From: Rutstroemia sp. NJR-2017a BVV2
Taxonomy: Eukaryota; Ascomycota; Leotiomycetes; Helotiales; Rutstroemiaceae
Assembly: GCA_002946415.1 (NCBI GenBank)
Contig: NJPS01000043.1
Coordinates: forward strand, 434,001 to 498,000
Direction of reading: 5' to 3'
DNA length: 64,000 nucleotides
Of the stretch, positions 62,400 to 64,000 are shown piece by piece. How positions within the stretch are numbered: the first letter of the stretch is position 1; every line of letters starts with the position of its first letter. A program made the position numbers and the translations under genes. The notes below the pieces were generated by a model, which had not been told where the DNA came from, ran no database searches, and saw only the letters and a list, made by a program, of their open reading frames with translations.

Positions 62400-63284
62400 A
62401 GTTGAATTATAGAGGGAGTGTAATTGTTCTTTGATATTCTCTTCATCTTCACTTGAGACTTCTTCTTTCTTCGACGACGAGAGCCGCCATATCCATCATC
62501 AGGGTCGATTGAGCTATACGGGCTATGCTCATCCTTCCTACCAAATAGTTAGTGAATAATCATTGCACGTACTCGTGAATAGAAAGCGATCTATACCCCT
62601 GATTGGAGACATGTTTTACATGACTCCAAGGAAGGAAGAGAAGCGCGGAAGGGAGTAACACATACATTGAGTCAAAATTACCATTGTCAAAATGTTTTCC
62701 ATCCATGATTTATGGTCAGAAGATACTGTAATCTCGGTCAGAGGCGTTGCTGTGTGAGAGGAGGAACTGGAAATGGCCGCACTGTAGAGGCAGACGACAA
62801 AGGTGAGAAATAATAGATCGAAAGATGGTGAAGTAGAATATAAGAGTTCGAATTGCCACCAGCGACAGCAGCGCCATTGTTTCCATTTTCTTGATCAGCC
62901 GCATAACCATCATCGTGGATCACTGGCTGCTGAGTGTTTGCCACGTTGCCCTTTGTGCCGCGAATGCGAGGGTGAATGTAAGGGTGAGTCAAGAGATACT
63001 GGAGCTCCTGATTGGTCTTGCTGACACGGACGAAGGACACATTGACGGAAGCAGGTGCGAGATTCAGCGTGTTTTCATCAAGCATGCAGGTACAACTCGG
63101 TACTTGCCCAATCGGGAAAGCGAAACAACTAAGGTCATTTTGTGCAATTTCTTGAGACAGGCCGGGACCACTCTTAAGGACTGGACGGTTGGAGTTAATT
63201 GTTTGTCATCCCCAAACTAGAAGAGTTCATTGGTGTCTGTCTGAGCGAAGGGAAGAATGGCAGATGCGATGTCCAGCAAGCCAG
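62384..63284 (-). pseudogene. SF1 helicase relic, motif III to C-terminus
   Basis: Minus strand. Continues directly from the 63512-64000 relic after copy D: EEAGLLDIASAILPFAQTD, TNELF, a TAG, then motif III FGDDKQLTPTVQS. A phase change leads to GPGLSQEIAQNDLSCFAFPI, then SFVRVSKTNQELQYLL and HPRIRGTKGNVANTQQP. Near the end a basic tail reads DDGYGGSRRRRKKKSQVKM. The frame stops at a TAA inside copy C. At least one stop and one frameshift show it is not functional. Confidence 0.7.
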
Positions 63285-63511
63285 CCTCTTCGGCTTGGAA
63301 AAAAACAGGCCGATCTGAGCGAGGTATAGGTTCTCAGTGCAAAAATGGCAATGAAAACATTATAATGTCTCAGAGTCTTTGGGACATTAATCCAACAAAA
63401 ATATTCTAGATATATTTAATGCTTCAAGGCTTTTAGGATATTTGTTCGGTAAGAGTAAACAGCTTCGATACGTTGTCCGAAATTGGCCTGTTTTTCTACT
63501 CCGAAGAGGTA
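63285..63511. mobile_element. MITE-like element, copy D, inserted in a helicase gene
   Basis: About 227 bp. Ends CTCTTCGGCTTGG…AACAGGCCGAT and, inverted, CTCTTCGGAGTAGAAAAACA. Contains one ~72-bp unit (GGCAATGAAAACATTATAAT at 63347). The host reading on the minus strand is FMDEAT before and EAGLLDIASA after, i.e. one helicase sequence cut in two. Confidence 0.75.
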
Positions 63512-64000
63512 GCTTCATCCATGAAGATCGCGGAAACTTGAGGATAGAGACGGGCGGAAGAAGCTAATCCGTCTGAGAAGGAGTGACAACAATGGCGTGG
63601 GCGGATGCACGAGCTTTCTTGAGTGCTTCTGGAAAGCCTGACTTCTTGAGGGTAGCAATACTCTCATGTTTCTTCGCTGCATTGAATCGCCAAATGGTAC
63701 CGACGAGAATGACGTTCGAGACTGTCGTTATCGTTTCCTCGGCTGCAGCAATGCCGTTCAAGCTCTCAAGATGATTCGTGAGTGCCCTGAACTTGCCAGT
63801 GTCTTGCAACTCCTTTCTCAATATGAAAGGGAGGGTTATCGTATGATGGTGCTGGCGAGGAAGGACTCATCGATGACCCCCTTGATGTTCAAGTCAGCTA
63901 GATTAAAAGATCCGTCTAGCAAATTTCCGATCGTGATATTCAGCTTTGCTAGATCACCATGATACTCAGTGTAAGTCAACTCTTCGTAAAATCTGGGTGG
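63512..64000 (-). pseudogene. SF1 helicase relic up to motif II, runs off right edge
   Basis: Minus strand, entering from the right edge: RFYEELTYTEYHGDLAKLNI, LLDGSFNLADLNIKGVIDES. A phase change near 63850 gives LPFILRKELQDTGKFRALTN, VSNVILVGTIWRFNAAKKHE and ARASAHAIVVTPSQ. Another phase change at about 63565 leads to LASSARLYPQVSAIFMDEAT, where DEAT is motif II (Walker B). Copy D follows at once. Two frameshifts. The Walker A part of this copy should lie outside the window. Confidence 0.7.

Overview
The window is nuclear DNA of a filamentous ascomycete fungus. The evidence is the spliceosomal introns of about 47-120 bp with GTRNGT donors and CTAAC/CTGAC branch sites, and the Pezizomycotina-type gene content: a Zn2Cys6 regulator, a CFEM receptor-like membrane protein, an NDR kinase, a Ser/Thr-rich GPI protein and a kelch-type surface protein. 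A leotiomycete is my guess from general feel, not proof. Most genes here are split, so I rebuilt exons by hand. Nearly every joined model closes exactly in frame, which is the main support for the coordinates.

Left part (0-13 kb): a C2H2-like protein cut by the left edge, a STIMATE-type membrane protein, a tiny Cys-rich protein, the splicing factor SF3B6 (p14) hidden in five small exons, a Zn2Cys6 regulator, then about 3 kb with no convincing gene. Middle (13-38 kb): an acidic/RS-like protein, a Gly-zipper-like protein, a sulfite oxidase-type molybdoenzyme, an NDR-class kinase, a nucleolar FKBP (Fpr3/4 type), a CFEM PTH11-like receptor, a Src1/Man1 inner-nuclear-membrane protein, a small unknown, an Hsp20 with a long RG/His-rich arm, and a closely spaced pair of unknown genes. 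Right part (39-57 kb): a C2H2 protein carrying a degenerate kinase domain, a kelch-type surface protein, and a 14-exon, about 1,875-residue secreted adhesin-like protein.

The last 7 kb (58-64 kb) is different. It holds broken pieces of SF1 (Upf1-like) helicase genes, a degenerate Tyr/Pro-rich gene, and several copies of a short inverted-repeat element (MITE-like). Two further copies lie at 38.8 and 49.5 kb. One copy splits a helicase relic between its DEAT box and its GDDKQ motif. I consider this element family and its link to the helicase relics the most novel feature, together with the duplicated micro-exons of the adhesin gene.

The genes look like ordinary neighbours rather than a pathway or cluster. 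I saw no rRNA, confident tRNA or CRISPR.
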